A DNA stretch of 64,000 nucleotides from Candidatus Gastranaerophilales bacterium (GCA_900770525.1 CAAHDT010000014.1:1-64000); one strand, 5' to 3'; shown: positions 8,737 through 17,778, counted from the stretch's first letter. The notes: generated by a model from the letters alone, not told the origin. Translations and numbers: made by a program.

Positions 8737-9939
8737 TTATAGGCTTTTTCTTCTTTTTAATTCTGCAAGTTCTTCCTGATAAGGAGAAAGATTTCTAATC
8801 TTCTCAATAATCCCAGGAAGAACAGAGTTGACATAATCAATATCATTTTCTGTCGTGTATTTACTTAGAGAAAATCTGATACTTCCGTGAATAGCCGTAA
8901 ATGGTACATTCATAGCTCTAAGAACATGGCTTGGTTCCAGAGAGCCTGAAGTGCAAGCTGAACCGGAACTTGCGCAAATACCAAGATCACTAAGGTGAAG
9001 TAAAATTAATTCACCTTCAATATATTCAAATCCTATATTTGTCGTATTTGGAACTCTATTAGCAAGTCCTGTGTTTAATCTTGCATTGAATACATTTTTC
9101 AAAATGCCGTTTTCAAGCTTATCTCTTAATCTTTTTACTTCGGTAGCTTCGTATGCTAGGTTGCTTCGAGCTTTGTCGCAAGCAACACCCAAACCTACTA
9201 TATACGGTACATTTTCAGTGCCTGCGCGTTTTCCGCGTTCTTGGTGCCCACCAATAATAAGTGGAGTAATTATTGTTTTAGAATTTACGTATAATGCACC
9301 AATCCCCTTTGGAGCGTGAAATTTATGTCCTGAAACACCCATCAAGTCTACACCGCATTCTTGAACATCGATAGGAATTTTTCCTGCAACTTGAACAGCA
9401 TCAACAAAGAATTTCGTATTTGGATTTTTCTTTTTTATAATTTCTGAAATCTTTGGAATAGGATTGATAACACCTGTTTCATTGTTTGCATACATTATTG
9501 CCACAAGTGCTGTGTCATCGCAAATTGCATCATTAAGTTGTTCAAGGTCAAGTTCTCCGTTAGAGTTTACCCCGATATAGTCAACCTTATACCCTTGTTT
9601 TTCTAATGTTCTGTATACATTGAGTACACAAGGGTGTTCAACTTTTGATGTAATAATATGCTTTTTATTCTTGTTCATATTAAGAACACCACGAATAGCA
9701 GTATTTGCGCTTTCGGAACCGCAAGAAGTAAAGATGATTTCTTTAGAATCTTTTGCGTTAAAAAATTCTTTTACTTGTTCTCTTGCTTCTTTAACCGCAG
9801 ATGATGCTTTTGTTGCGAATTGGTACATACTTGAAGGATTTGCATATTCTTCCTTAAAGTATGGTAGCATTGCCTCATAAACATCGTCATCAACGCGTGT
9901 TGTGGCGTTATTATCCAAATATATCAATTTCTTTTCCAT
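8737..9939 (-). CDS. nifS: Cysteine desulfurase, NifS type
   Basis: 400 aa. It is a class V aminotransferase fold, with the PLP lysine K206 in SGHKFHAPKG, H102 in EHP stacking on the cofactor, and the sulphur-carrying C329 in SSGSACTSGS, which marks the NifS/IscS group rather than SufS. It converts cysteine to alanine and passes persulphide sulphur to a scaffold. It lies one base downstream of nifU on the same strand, so the pair forms the Fe-S assembly unit of this organism, probably supplying MiaB, MtaB and other Fe-S enzymes. No nitrogenase genes are in the window. Confidence 0.95.
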   Translation of the reverse strand: MEKKLIYLDNNATTRVDDDVYEAMLPYFKEEYANPSSMYQFATKASSAVKEAREQVKEFFNAKDSKEIIFTSCGSESANTAIRGVLNMNKNKKHIITSKVEHPCVLNVYRTLEKQGYKVDYIGVNSNGELDLEQLNDAICDDTALVAIMYANNETGVINPIPKISEIIKKKNPNTKFFVDAVQVAGKIPIDVQECGVDLMGVSGHKFHAPKGIGALYVNSKTIITPLIIGGHQERGKRAGTENVPYIVGLGVACDKARSNLAYEATEVKRLRDKLENGILKNVFNARLNTGLANRVPNTTNIGFEYIEGELILLHLSDLGICASSGSACTSGSLEPSHVLRAMNVPFTAIHGSIRFSLSKYTTENDIDYVNSVLPGIIEKIRNLSPYQEELAELKRRKSL

Positions 9940-9940
9940 A

Positions 9941-10801
9941 TTAATTTACCTCAACTACCTCAATGTTTTTATCAATTGCGTCGCGTAATGTTGTTTCTAC
10001 AAAAGCTTTAATAGTCAAATTAGAGTTTTTGCAACCGGAACATCTTCCGCGGAGTCTAACTAAGACTTTGTTTCCGTCGATATCAACAAGAGTGATATCT
10101 CCTCCGTCCTTTTGTAGTTCCGGTGAAATTTGATTTTCTATTATACTGTTAATTTTTAAAATTTTTTGAGCCGGAGATAAAGGTGGTTTTTCTTCTTTTT
10201 CCTCTCTTTTTTCCTTGTGGTAATATGTATCAATGATATCTTTTATCGTACTTTTACATTTTCCGCAAGCGCCGCCGGCTTTAGTATAATTTGTAACTTC
10301 TTCAACTGTTTTTAAACCATTAACTTTAATAGCTTCCCAGATTTGATTTTCTGTTACTCCAAAACATGTACAAACAATTTTATCTTGAGGTTCTTTTTTC
10401 CCGTTAACTTCATCTAAAGCTTCGTTTAGTTCGTCTTTGTCAATGTATCCTTTTAGGGCATCTTCCAAAGCCTCATAACCCATTACTGAGCAGTGCATTT
10501 TTTCAGGAGGCAAACCACCTAATTCGTCTGCAATATCTTTGTTTGTAATTTTGCGAACTTCTTCAACGGATTTTCCTATAATCATTTCAGTCAAAATACT
10601 TGAACTTGCTACTGCGGAACCACAGCCGAAAGTTTGAAATTTAGCATCGGTTACAATTCCATCTTTTATTTTTAAGTATATTTTAAGCTGATCACCACAT
10701 GTTAGCGAACCTGCGCTGCCAATTGCATCAGCATCGTCAATTTTTCCCACATTTCTTGGATTTCTATAGTGATCCATAACTTTTTCAGAATAATCCCACA
10801 T
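9941..10801 (-). CDS. nifU: Fe-S cluster scaffold NifU, three-domain
   Basis: 286 aa, full modular NifU. An IscU-like domain (1-125) carries cluster ligands C35, C60 and C104. A central BFD-type [2Fe-2S] domain (about 140-195) carries C144, C146, C179 and C182. The C-terminal Nfu domain (about 212-285) has CSGC at 254-257. It builds clusters from sulphur given by the adjacent NifS and hands them to apo-proteins. A charged K/E linker (196-207) separates the last two domains. The gene heads a two-gene operon with nifS. Confidence 0.95.
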   Translation of the reverse strand: MWDYSEKVMDHYRNPRNVGKIDDADAIGSAGSLTCGDQLKIYLKIKDGIVTDAKFQTFGCGSAVASSSILTEMIIGKSVEEVRKITNKDIADELGGLPPEKMHCSVMGYEALEDALKGYIDKDELNEALDEVNGKKEPQDKIVCTCFGVTENQIWEAIKVNGLKTVEEVTNYTKAGGACGKCKSTIKDIIDTYYHKEKREEKEEKPPLSPAQKILKINSIIENQISPELQKDGGDITLVDIDGNKVLVRLRGRCSGCKNSNLTIKAFVETTLRDAIDKNIEVVEVN

Positions 10802-10922
10802 AATATATTTCCTTTATATTCCTACTACTTTAATTATATTTTAACCCAAAAAAAAATAATGTATTATCCACTTAATTATTTTATAATGTTTTCATGGTAT
10901 ATTATGAACAAAGGATTAAAAT

Positions 10923-11390
10923 ATGAAGTACGAAAAAGTTTGTAAAACATTAAACGATACAAAAGAACTTGCAACAAGATTTGCAAACTTGATTACGGAC
11001 GGTTGCTTTATAAATCTTTACGGAGAAATAGGCGCTGGTAAAACCGCATTTGTAAAACTTGTAGCAGATGCTCTTGGTGTAAAAGAAAAAGTAACAAGCC
11101 CGAGTTTTGTAATTCTTAATGAGTACCATAGCGGGAAATTACCGGTCTATCATTTTGATTTATACAGACTGGAAAATGAAGGGGTTAAAACCATATTAGA
11201 CGAATTACGAGAATATTCGGAAGGTAAACAAGTTACTTTTGTAGAATGGGCAGAGTTTTCACAAGATGAAATTCCATTTAAGCATCTAAAAATAAATGTA
11301 ACTTACCAAGATGACGATGCCAGAGTTTATTCATTTGAAAGTGATGATAAAGATATTATTAAAATAATAGAAGGACTGAAAGTTGAATAA
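10923..11390 (+). CDS. tsaE: tRNA threonylcarbamoyladenosine ATPase TsaE
   Basis: 155 aa. The P-loop GEIGAGKT (about 35-42) and the family stretches VTSPSFVI and HFDLYRL identify TsaE (YjeE). It is the ATPase that drives turnover of the TsaB-TsaD complex making t6A37 in tRNAs that read ANN codons. AAAGGA lies eight bases before the ATG. Its last eight bases overlap the tsaB start, so the two are translated together. tsaD is not in the window. Confidence 0.95.
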   Translation: MKYEKVCKTLNDTKELATRFANLITDGCFINLYGEIGAGKTAFVKLVADALGVKEKVTSPSFVILNEYHSGKLPVYHFDLYRLENEGVKTILDELREYSEGKQVTFVEWAEFSQDEIPFKHLKINVTYQDDDARVYSFESDDKDIIKIIEGLKVE

Positions 11391-12012
11391 TAATTTAAAC
11401 AAAGAACCTGTTATATTGGCTTTTGATACTTGTTTAGACAAGATGTATGTGACATTGACCAGAGGTGAAAATATTCTTAAATCAGAAGTTGTAGTGAACC
11501 ATGACGAAAAATACCATTCTGCATTTTTGATTTCTACAATAAAAGATATTTTACGAAAAAATGATTTATCTCCGAAAGATATAGACTTAATTGTTACAAA
11601 TATTGGTCCGGGGAGTTTTACCGGTATAAGAGCGTGTACTACTGTTGCAAGAATTATGGCTCAACAACTTGACTGTAAGGCCATTGGTGTATCCTCACTG
11701 GAAGTTTTGTCGCATGTTTCATCTGAAACCTCTTCAGTGGCTTTAGATGCAAGAAAAGAAAAAGCTTACTTTTATACTGATAACGAAATTAAGGGGGCTA
11801 TCCCTTTAGAAGAAATAAAAGAGCTTTTCAAAGGCAAAAAAATTATTACGGATAACAAGTTAAAACCTGTTTTGGATGGAATTTCATATCAGGAAATGGA
11901 TGTACCATTAGGAGAAATCCTCGCTATGATTGGTTTTGAAAAATCTCAGACAGCTGATTGTGATTGGCGAAAGTTAAAGCCTCTTTACATTCAACCGCCT
12001 CCAATGGGTTAG
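11383..12012 (+). CDS. tsaB: tRNA threonylcarbamoyladenosine protein TsaB
   Basis: 209 aa. An ASKHA-fold N-terminal half opens with LAFDT and carries the family marker GPGSFTGIR near residue 77. The start is a TTG, with AAGGA seven bases upstream inside the end of tsaE; no better start exists. TsaB is the non-catalytic partner of TsaD in t6A synthesis. The C-terminal half is short, as in other minimal TsaB proteins. A terminator follows at once. Confidence 0.93.
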   Translation: MNNNLNKEPVILAFDTCLDKMYVTLTRGENILKSEVVVNHDEKYHSAFLISTIKDILRKNDLSPKDIDLIVTNIGPGSFTGIRACTTVARIMAQQLDCKAIGVSSLEVLSHVSSETSSVALDARKEKAYFYTDNEIKGAIPLEEIKELFKGKKIITDNKLKPVLDGISYQEMDVPLGEILAMIGFEKSQTADCDWRKLKPLYIQPPPMG

Positions 12013-12014
12013 CT

Positions 12015-12058
12015 AAAATTTGTCGGTTATGTTTCTTAACAAATCGGCAAATTTTTTT
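12015..12058 (+). terminator. Terminator of tsaE-tsaB
   Basis: AAAATTTG (12015-12022) pairs with CAAATTTT (12048-12055), and TCGG and its surroundings extend the foot. It ends in seven T. Confidence 0.6.
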
Positions 12059-12093
12059 ATATAGCAGTATTAATATACTAAGGTAAATTTTTA

Positions 12094-13335
12094 ATGAGAA
12101 TATTTGCAGTAAATCCTATACAGTTTAATAATTCTAAAAGGGTTCAAAAGGGTAATTGGGGAAATTTTGAATCGAAAACTTTACCTTCTTTAAATTGTCC
12201 CAAGGATACCGTTTCTTTTCAAGGCAAAATTCCGAGTTTAGTCACTCCGACAATGGAAGACTTGGTTAACCGCACAAAAGCCGTTGATATACTCAGGTAT
12301 AATATTTTAAGATTAGCCAAACACAAGGTACCTTGTCCTTGTTGTGGACATATAATGCTTGATATTGACACTTATAAAGCATTTGAATCTGATATTCAAC
12401 AAACAACTAATCCGCAAGACATATTAATAAAAATCGGGAAACTAAAAGAATACTTACATCCCGTTGAGATGAGTATTTATAAAATGATGAAAGCAAAGTC
12501 ATTTGAGCATCCTGATATGAGTTTACACGAGATGTTGAAAGAAAAATTGCCGAGGTCTGAAAAGAAGTTAATTTTCCAACAGTCTAAAATTCTGGTTTCT
12601 CTCGGTGTAATGAGTAAAAAATTGCCATCTGGCGAAGGGAATATTGTTAGTGAGTTAATTGGCGAAACATTCCAAAGATTATTTGATACACGTTCAACTT
12701 CAAGATTTAGCAGAAAGGTTTTTCTAAAAAAGCTAGAAGATATTCTTAAAAATACTGATAATGTAAAACTAAAAAACAAAATAATTTCAGCTGCGGCAGA
12801 GTTGCCAACTGCGTATAATAATACAGACTCATTTATTGTAAAATATGCAAAGCGTGATTATAAAGGTAAAAATCCGGATCAAAAAATTGCCTGTCGTATG
12901 TTAGCAAATTCTTTAGCGACAGTTGAGCATATTCGTCCCCAGAAGAAAGGCGGAGCCATGGCTCCGGAGAATTTAGCGCTTGAATGTGCTTGTGACAATA
13001 ATAGAAGAAATCATGATTCCGTAATAGAGCAAGTTTTAGAAAATCCAACTATGATAATTAATTATAGACTCTATATGGATAGACTTTCAGAATTGCATTT
13101 AGCCGGTAAATTAGAAAAAGCATATATCACTCAGACTAATAAATCCTATGCAGAAGCTTCTGATGGTTTGTTATTCTCAGATTTATCTTTATTAAAAAAC
13201 AACTCTCAATTAGGAGTAAAACCGACTCGGACTTTAAAAGATGGACGAACTCCGACGAAGTCAGAGAGAAGGGAAATTAGAAAACAACACTTGAAACTAA
13301 AAAGATTCAAGAAAAACAACCCCAAGGAACTTTAA
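12094..13335 (+). CDS. HNH-like protein with CPCCG motif and F-x-G leader, paralogue 1
   Basis: 413 aa; I do not recognise a named family. Residues 1-45 are a low-complexity leader ending SFQGK (F42-G44). At 81-85 comes CPCCG, a probable half zinc site. Near residue 275 the run VEHIRPQKKGG, then a conserved N, then LECACDNNRRNHD resembles the HNH nuclease pattern (H, then N, then N/H). The C-terminus is strongly basic (many K/R after residue 370), which suits nucleic-acid binding. A paralogue follows three bases later with the same layout. Nuclease activity is inferred; it could also be a structural zinc domain. Confidence 0.55.
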   Translation: MRIFAVNPIQFNNSKRVQKGNWGNFESKTLPSLNCPKDTVSFQGKIPSLVTPTMEDLVNRTKAVDILRYNILRLAKHKVPCPCCGHIMLDIDTYKAFESDIQQTTNPQDILIKIGKLKEYLHPVEMSIYKMMKAKSFEHPDMSLHEMLKEKLPRSEKKLIFQQSKILVSLGVMSKKLPSGEGNIVSELIGETFQRLFDTRSTSRFSRKVFLKKLEDILKNTDNVKLKNKIISAAAELPTAYNNTDSFIVKYAKRDYKGKNPDQKIACRMLANSLATVEHIRPQKKGGAMAPENLALECACDNNRRNHDSVIEQVLENPTMIINYRLYMDRLSELHLAGKLEKAYITQTNKSYAEASDGLLFSDLSLLKNNSQLGVKPTRTLKDGRTPTKSERREIRKQHLKLKRFKKNNPKEL

Positions 13336-13338
13336 TTT

Positions 13339-14370
13339 ATGTACATTTCTTCAATAAATTCGTTTAATACAATATCGTTAACTCCAAATATCGGGTTACA
13401 ACAACCAGTGCAGCCTGCTTTTACGGGAGGGTGCGAAATACCAGACTCTTATATGAGGCAAATCTTGGAACGCAGTGCAGTTGTGTCATTAGCTAAATAT
13501 GGTGTTGTTTGTCCTTGTTGTGGAAACAAAATGATTGACCCGAGAAAGTTAAATAATTATTTGACAAAAGGTACATTCCAGCAAAGTACGCCAATAGTCA
13601 TAAAAATTCTTGATAAATATACCCCTTGCATGAAGAAAAATGAAAAAATGGTGTTTTCAACGATAAAAGAATTGCATAAAAAATATCCGAATCACACTTT
13701 ACCCGATTTGCTAAACGAAATCAAGAAAAATTCAGAATTTGTGCTTATCGAAAAACAAAGTAAAATATTTGGAAAATTGTACGATTACACCAAAAAGCAT
13801 TTGTCTGATGAAAAACTTGAAGAATTAAATGGACTTATACAAAAAAGTTATGAAGAAATGTACAATCCGTCTTCTCACTCTGTTTTCGGGCGTAAAAAAT
13901 TTATCGGGCTAATTACTCGATTTGCCGGAGATATTTCTGAGAAAGACAGGGATAAACTTGTTGAAATTGCTGAACAACTCCCGTCTTCCAAAGACGACAT
14001 CGCTGCATTTGTTGTAAAATACTCAAGAAGTTCTAATGAAGAAATTGCTGAACGACTTTTAAGACCATCAACAGCAACAATTGAGCACATAAAACCACGC
14101 GCAAATAATGGAGAAGATTCTATATATAATTATGCGGCAGAGTGTGCCGCAGACAACTGGGAGAAAGGTGATACCCCAGTATATGAGCAAGTAAAAAAAC
14201 ACCCTTCGATGGCTAGAAATGTTCAAATTCACATTAACCAAATAATAAAACTTATCAAAAGCAAAAAAGTACCAAAATTAATAACTCCGGAATACGTAGA
14301 AAAAATTTCTGATACATTTGAAAAAGAAAGTGGAAACAGTATAAAAATAGACAGAAGTAGTCTTTATTAG
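13339..14370 (+). CDS. HNH-like protein with CPCCG motif and F-x-G leader, paralogue 2
   Basis: 343 aa, and clearly homologous to the preceding gene. The leader ends AFTGG (F28-G30), CPCCG lies at 58-62, FQQS and a helical middle region follow, and a C-terminal IEHIKPRANNG block (H near 249) leads to NYAAECAADNWEKGD. The last HNH-like histidine of paralogue 1 (NNRRNHD) is missing here, so one copy may be inactive. AAGGA sits at the end of the upstream gene, nine bases before this ATG. The basic tail of paralogue 1 is absent. Function is unknown. Confidence 0.55.
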   Translation: MYISSINSFNTISLTPNIGLQQPVQPAFTGGCEIPDSYMRQILERSAVVSLAKYGVVCPCCGNKMIDPRKLNNYLTKGTFQQSTPIVIKILDKYTPCMKKNEKMVFSTIKELHKKYPNHTLPDLLNEIKKNSEFVLIEKQSKIFGKLYDYTKKHLSDEKLEELNGLIQKSYEEMYNPSSHSVFGRKKFIGLITRFAGDISEKDRDKLVEIAEQLPSSKDDIAAFVVKYSRSSNEEIAERLLRPSTATIEHIKPRANNGEDSIYNYAAECAADNWEKGDTPVYEQVKKHPSMARNVQIHINQIIKLIKSKKVPKLITPEYVEKISDTFEKESGNSIKIDRSSLY

Positions 14371-14429
14371 AATTTACCCAAAACTACTGATAAAAATTTC
14401 TGCGTTTTATCGAATGAAAAACAACCAAT

Positions 14430-14464
14430 TAATATAAAGAAATCCGCTCCAATTTGAAGCGGAT
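14430..14464 (-). terminator. Terminator downstream of the AMIN-like gene
   Basis: ATCCGCT/AGCGGAT (14442-14464, loop of nine) is followed on the minus strand by TTTCTTTATATT. On the plus strand there is no T run. Confidence 0.6.
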
Positions 14465-14498
14465 GATTAAGGATTATTAAGGTTTATTATTAAATCTT

Positions 14499-15149
14499 TT
14501 ATCTGTTTGCAACTCTTTGCAAATGTCTTATCGTGTCAGCTCGTCTGATAACTTTCTTAAGACGAGGATTTTTAATTTTATAATCAATACTTGGAATAGT
14601 AAGCATTTCACGTCTATAATTTTTATACATAGCGATTTCTCTATCTCGCATGTTTTTCTGAACAGCTTCACGAACCTTTGCTCTTGTATCAACTTTAATA
14701 TCTCTTGATTTTGCAAAAATGAAACAAAGCAATACCAAAGCCGTAGCACTCCAACCAACAGTTCTCTTGGAAACTTTGTCCGTAACAACAATTGGAGCTG
14801 AGGCCGGAGTATCAAATATTACGTTAGCACTGGAAATATTTTTCCCTTGCACTTGAACTCTTATAGAATTGTTTCCGATATTTTCAACGATTACCCCATT
14901 TGCAGATGAAGTATTTTTATAAACTGTTGAAATATCATCTGATGATGTCAATCCTTTTATATCCAAAACTATTTTGTTACTGTTTTCTACTACCCTTTTC
15001 ACAGAAGCAACAGCATCTGAACGTAGAATAATATTATATCCGCTATCTGTTCCTTCCAGCACAACCGCATTTAAGAAATTATCGTTTGCGGCTAACGCAG
15101 ATGTAACCATAAATAACATTGTAACTATTGTCAAAAGTATTTTTTTCAT
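14499..15149 (-). CDS. Exported AMIN-like protein with one membrane helix
   Basis: 216 aa. A signal peptide (1-20, cut after ALA) is followed by a beta-rich region of about 100 residues in which NKIVLDIKGL and IRVQVQG resemble the AMIN domain. That domain is found in PilQ and amidase proteins and binds peptidoglycan. A membrane helix (about 130-147) then leads to a strongly basic cytoplasmic tail of about 65 residues (YRREML, RRADTIRHL). The layout suggests an inner-membrane protein reaching into the periplasm. The AMIN assignment rests on pattern only. It is a single gene with its own terminator. Confidence 0.5.
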   Translation of the reverse strand: MKKILLTIVTMLFMVTSALAANDNFLNAVVLEGTDSGYNIILRSDAVASVKRVVENSNKIVLDIKGLTSSDDISTVYKNTSSANGVIVENIGNNSIRVQVQGKNISSANVIFDTPASAPIVVTDKVSKRTVGWSATALVLLCFIFAKSRDIKVDTRAKVREAVQKNMRDREIAMYKNYRREMLTIPSIDYKIKNPRLKKVIRRADTIRHLQRVANR

Positions 15150-15219
15150 ATCTCTATTTCCCTAATCCTTTTCACACTATAAGCATATATGTTTACCAAA
15201 AGGAAGTCATCAACCATGA

Positions 15220-15293
15220 GGATTGATTTTATCAATCCATTGGGGGATATTATAAGCCTTATTAATCCTTTGTATAGGCATGCTTTGCAAAGG
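15220..15293. other. Intergenic inverted repeats upstream of the EF-hand gene
   Basis: In the 264-base gap between two diverging genes lie a perfect 8-bp hairpin (GGATTGAT-TTT-ATCAATCC, 15220-15238) and a 6-bp inverted repeat (CCTTTG/CAAAGG, 15267-15293). Neither is followed by a T run, so they are not simple terminators; regulator binding is possible but unsupported. Confidence 0.35.
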
Positions 15294-15413
15294 TTCGTGA
15301 CACTGCTCAGAACTTTTTGTTAATTTTCTGTAATAAAAAATCTAATCTTGAGCAATTTTTAATGAGCTAAATTGTTTATATTAATACAGGGTAATTTTGG
15401 GGATATTATTATT

Positions 15414-16844
15414 ATGGGTGATTGGACTATAAAGATTGGCTCAAAAGATAGTTGTTATTCAGTAGAACTCGACAAAATTAAAGTCGGTGTAGAATTTTCA
15501 GAAATTAAAGACGATACATTGCGTTGTATTTTTACTAAAACATTAGATAAAAACGGCGATAAAAAACTTTCTGAAGACGAAGTTAAAAGTGCTCAAAAAG
15601 AATTGTCAGACTTTGCCTCTCCTGACAAAGTTATTAGCGATTCCAAACTGGTAGAATATCTGAAATCTAAACAGGTTGAAGAAGAAAACATGCCTGCTTT
15701 TAAAAAGATACTTAAACTCATAACAAATCCGATAAAAGAAAAATTAGATTCAGTTACTCCAAAAGATTCAATTCAAAAACAAATTCCAGACACCACCATT
15801 GCCAAACAACCAAATACAAAAGTTCTGGCAAAATTAAACAAGAAAAAAGGTAAAAGTTGGAATAATTATACCGTTCAATTAGGTGAAAAAATTGACGATA
15901 TCGTAAGGCGCGGACTTGAATCAAAAGGTATCACAAATCCGACAGAAAAGGAATTTGAAAGCGCCAAACGAAGATTTTTAAATATGAATTCAGACTCCAT
16001 TAAATATACAAAAGACAAGGAAGCCTATGTATATGCAGGAGAAAAAATCCTTGTTAACGGAAAACTTAAAGACCTAAACAATAAGCAGGATGTAATTAAA
16101 AAGTATTTAGCACTGAAACAACAGAAGAACAGCACTATAAAATACAATGCAGAAAATTGCAGACCAACATACTGCAAAGATATTGTTTATGATGAAGTTA
16201 ATAAGACTCATTTCAAAAAAGTTGATGGCAAATGGGTTGAATTGCTTGGACAATCAGGTGAAAAGATTACTTTTGTTGCCAAAGACGGCTCTTATAGAAG
16301 TCGCCGAGACTTAAAAAATGGGAAATGGATTAAATCTTATTATAATAAAGATGGAACCTTGGATAAAGAATTTTATATAAATTCAAACAATAAGGTTACC
16401 GGTTACAATACTTTTTCTTATAGTACAAGCAACAATAAGCTTACTAAATCAACTTATTATACAAGGCATGGCGTAAGGAAACTTGATACACAATATTACT
16501 TTAACGGCAAACCGTTACAAGAAACGGTTTATAATGATAATGGTTCAATTGCAAAAGATAAAACGTACTCAAGAAATGGAAAATCTGTTGTTGTTATAAA
16601 CAATGCAAACGGTATTTTTAAGCGCAAAGAAGAATTTGACGAGCTAAACCGCTTGTGCAAAACAGAAGACAATGCAGGTATTTCTAATTTCAAATATCTG
16701 AACAATGGAAAGCATATTTCTGAATACATTTCTAAAGAAAACTCAAATGGAACAGAACGCTATTTGTGTGATTCTGAGGGCAATAAGTTGTATGCCTGTG
16801 ATAGCAATGGTCGAAAACTAAATAGCAAGCGTCAGGTAGCATAA
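15414..16844 (+). CDS. Large protein with EF-hand loop, LysM-like region and Y/G repeats
   Basis: 476 aa from the ATG at 15414 (GGGGA upstream); an in-frame TTG at 15372 would add 14 residues. One canonical calcium loop, DKNGDKKLSEDE, lies at residues 45-56. A region near 155-225 opening NNYTVQLGEKIDDIV looks like LysM, which binds peptidoglycan. The C-terminal 200 residues repeat short Y/N/G units such as YYNKDGTLDKEFY and YNDNGSIAKDKTY, resembling YD or MORN-type repeats. No signal peptide is visible. It is probably a cell-surface or wall-associated protein; its role is unknown. Confidence 0.55.
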   Translation: MGDWTIKIGSKDSCYSVELDKIKVGVEFSEIKDDTLRCIFTKTLDKNGDKKLSEDEVKSAQKELSDFASPDKVISDSKLVEYLKSKQVEEENMPAFKKILKLITNPIKEKLDSVTPKDSIQKQIPDTTIAKQPNTKVLAKLNKKKGKSWNNYTVQLGEKIDDIVRRGLESKGITNPTEKEFESAKRRFLNMNSDSIKYTKDKEAYVYAGEKILVNGKLKDLNNKQDVIKKYLALKQQKNSTIKYNAENCRPTYCKDIVYDEVNKTHFKKVDGKWVELLGQSGEKITFVAKDGSYRSRRDLKNGKWIKSYYNKDGTLDKEFYINSNNKVTGYNTFSYSTSNNKLTKSTYYTRHGVRKLDTQYYFNGKPLQETVYNDNGSIAKDKTYSRNGKSVVVINNANGIFKRKEEFDELNRLCKTEDNAGISNFKYLNNGKHISEYISKENSNGTERYLCDSEGNKLYACDSNGRKLNSKRQVA

Positions 16845-16954
16845 GTTTCAATGAATATTTGTAAACAAATGTTACGAACTTTCCCTTTTGTGAAATACGG
16901 ACTTTTCAAAATACTTTATATTAGTGTAAACACGATGACATTAAGGAGTTAGAT

Positions 16955-17329
16955 ATGAACAATATTAATACAGCAGAAACAACAACTTTAGCACAAGCAA
17001 AGGCTAACAAATCTAAAGGCGCAACTGAAACTGCTGGTTCTTTAGCAATGAACAGCACTCCGTTATTCGCAGTTCCGGTTTACAACTACGATATGTTTGT
17101 TCCAACTAATCCATTTTCATTAAATATAGATTTCAGCAGCTATTCAGCAGAAGGACAAGAAAATTTGGCAAGTAATACAGGTTTCTTACAAGGTTTTGCA
17201 AATGCAATGTCAACTATCACCGGATTCAGTGAAGGTTCATTTGCAAGTGCCGGCTCTGCATCAGCTACATCTGCCGGTTGTGGCGGAGGTTCTTGCTCTG
17301 TTGGTGGCGGCTTTACATCAGTTTGTTAA
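16955..17329 (+). CDS. Small protein with Cys/Gly/Ser-rich C-terminal tail
   Basis: 124 aa. AAGGAG seven bases before the ATG is the strongest ribosome site in this stretch. The first 30 residues are A/T/K-rich and hydrophilic, and the middle is rich in F, N and S. The last 35 residues are almost only S, A, G, C, T and V, with three cysteines in CGGGSCS and a terminal VC. There is no classical signal peptide. The tail could be cross-linked, metal-bound or modified after translation; no modifying enzyme lies next to it. A strong terminator follows, so it forms its own transcript. No family was recognised. Confidence 0.6.
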   Translation: MNNINTAETTTLAQAKANKSKGATETAGSLAMNSTPLFAVPVYNYDMFVPTNPFSLNIDFSSYSAEGQENLASNTGFLQGFANAMSTITGFSEGSFASAGSASATSAGCGGGSCSVGGGFTSVC

Positions 17330-17376
17330 TAAATCCCCTTTTTTAATAAGTGAAATAAAAGATTTCCCCTAATATC

Positions 17377-17406
17377 AGGACGAATATATTATTCGTCCTT
17401 TTTATT
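17377..17406 (+). terminator. Terminator of the small Cys/Gly-tailed gene
   Basis: A perfect 10-bp stem (AGGACGAATA/TATTCGTCCT, loop TAT) with a T run. The next gene's -10 box begins right after it. Confidence 0.85.
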
Positions 17407-17407
17407 A

Positions 17408-17413
17408 TATAAT
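17408..17413 (+). promoter_or_regulatory. -10 box of the GIY-YIG gene
   Basis: TATAAT ends seven bases before the ATG at 17421. Only GGGG lies between, too close to act as an ordinary ribosome site. Confidence 0.4.
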
Positions 17414-17420
17414 TTGGGGC

Positions 17421-17699
17421 ATGAGTAAGAGTTTTTATGTCTATATACTGTTAACAGAGTCGAATACTCTATATTGCGGGTATACCGATGACGTAGAACG
17501 CCGTTTTTTATTGCACAAAAGTGGCAAAGGTGCAAAATATACTCGTTCGCATAAACCTGTCAAAATTGTTTATAAGAAAGAGTTTGGTACAAAATCGGAA
17601 GCTCAAAAAGAAGAATGCCGAATTAAAAAATTAACTCGAGCCCAAAAACTAGAATTAATAGATTCTAATTCCATAAAAACAAATGTAACAAAAATGTAA
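17421..17699 (+). CDS. GIY-YIG domain nuclease-like protein (UPF0213/YhbQ type)
   Basis: 92 aa, a single GIY-YIG domain. VYILLTESNTLYCGYTDDVERR holds both halves of the motif (YIL and CGY) and the conserved arginine, followed by GKGAKYTRSHKPV and a C-terminal E within EAQKEECRIKKL. The size fits the YhbQ/UPF0213 group, thought to act on damaged DNA. Its promoter abuts the start codon. It stands alone between a terminator and an operon of surface proteins. Confidence 0.88.
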   Translation: MSKSFYVYILLTESNTLYCGYTDDVERRFLLHKSGKGAKYTRSHKPVKIVYKKEFGTKSEAQKEECRIKKLTRAQKLELIDSNSIKTNVTKM

Positions 17700-17778
17700 T
17701 AAAGCAATAGAAATATTAAAGAATTCCCATAAAACAGCCGATTTAAAGAGTAAGGAAATTAAAAAAGGAACTTGAATT

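Noticed and set aside
8737..10801. Nitrogen-fixation island
   Set aside because: Only nifU and nifS are present; these serve general Fe-S assembly in many anaerobes, and no nifH, nifD or nifK is nearby.
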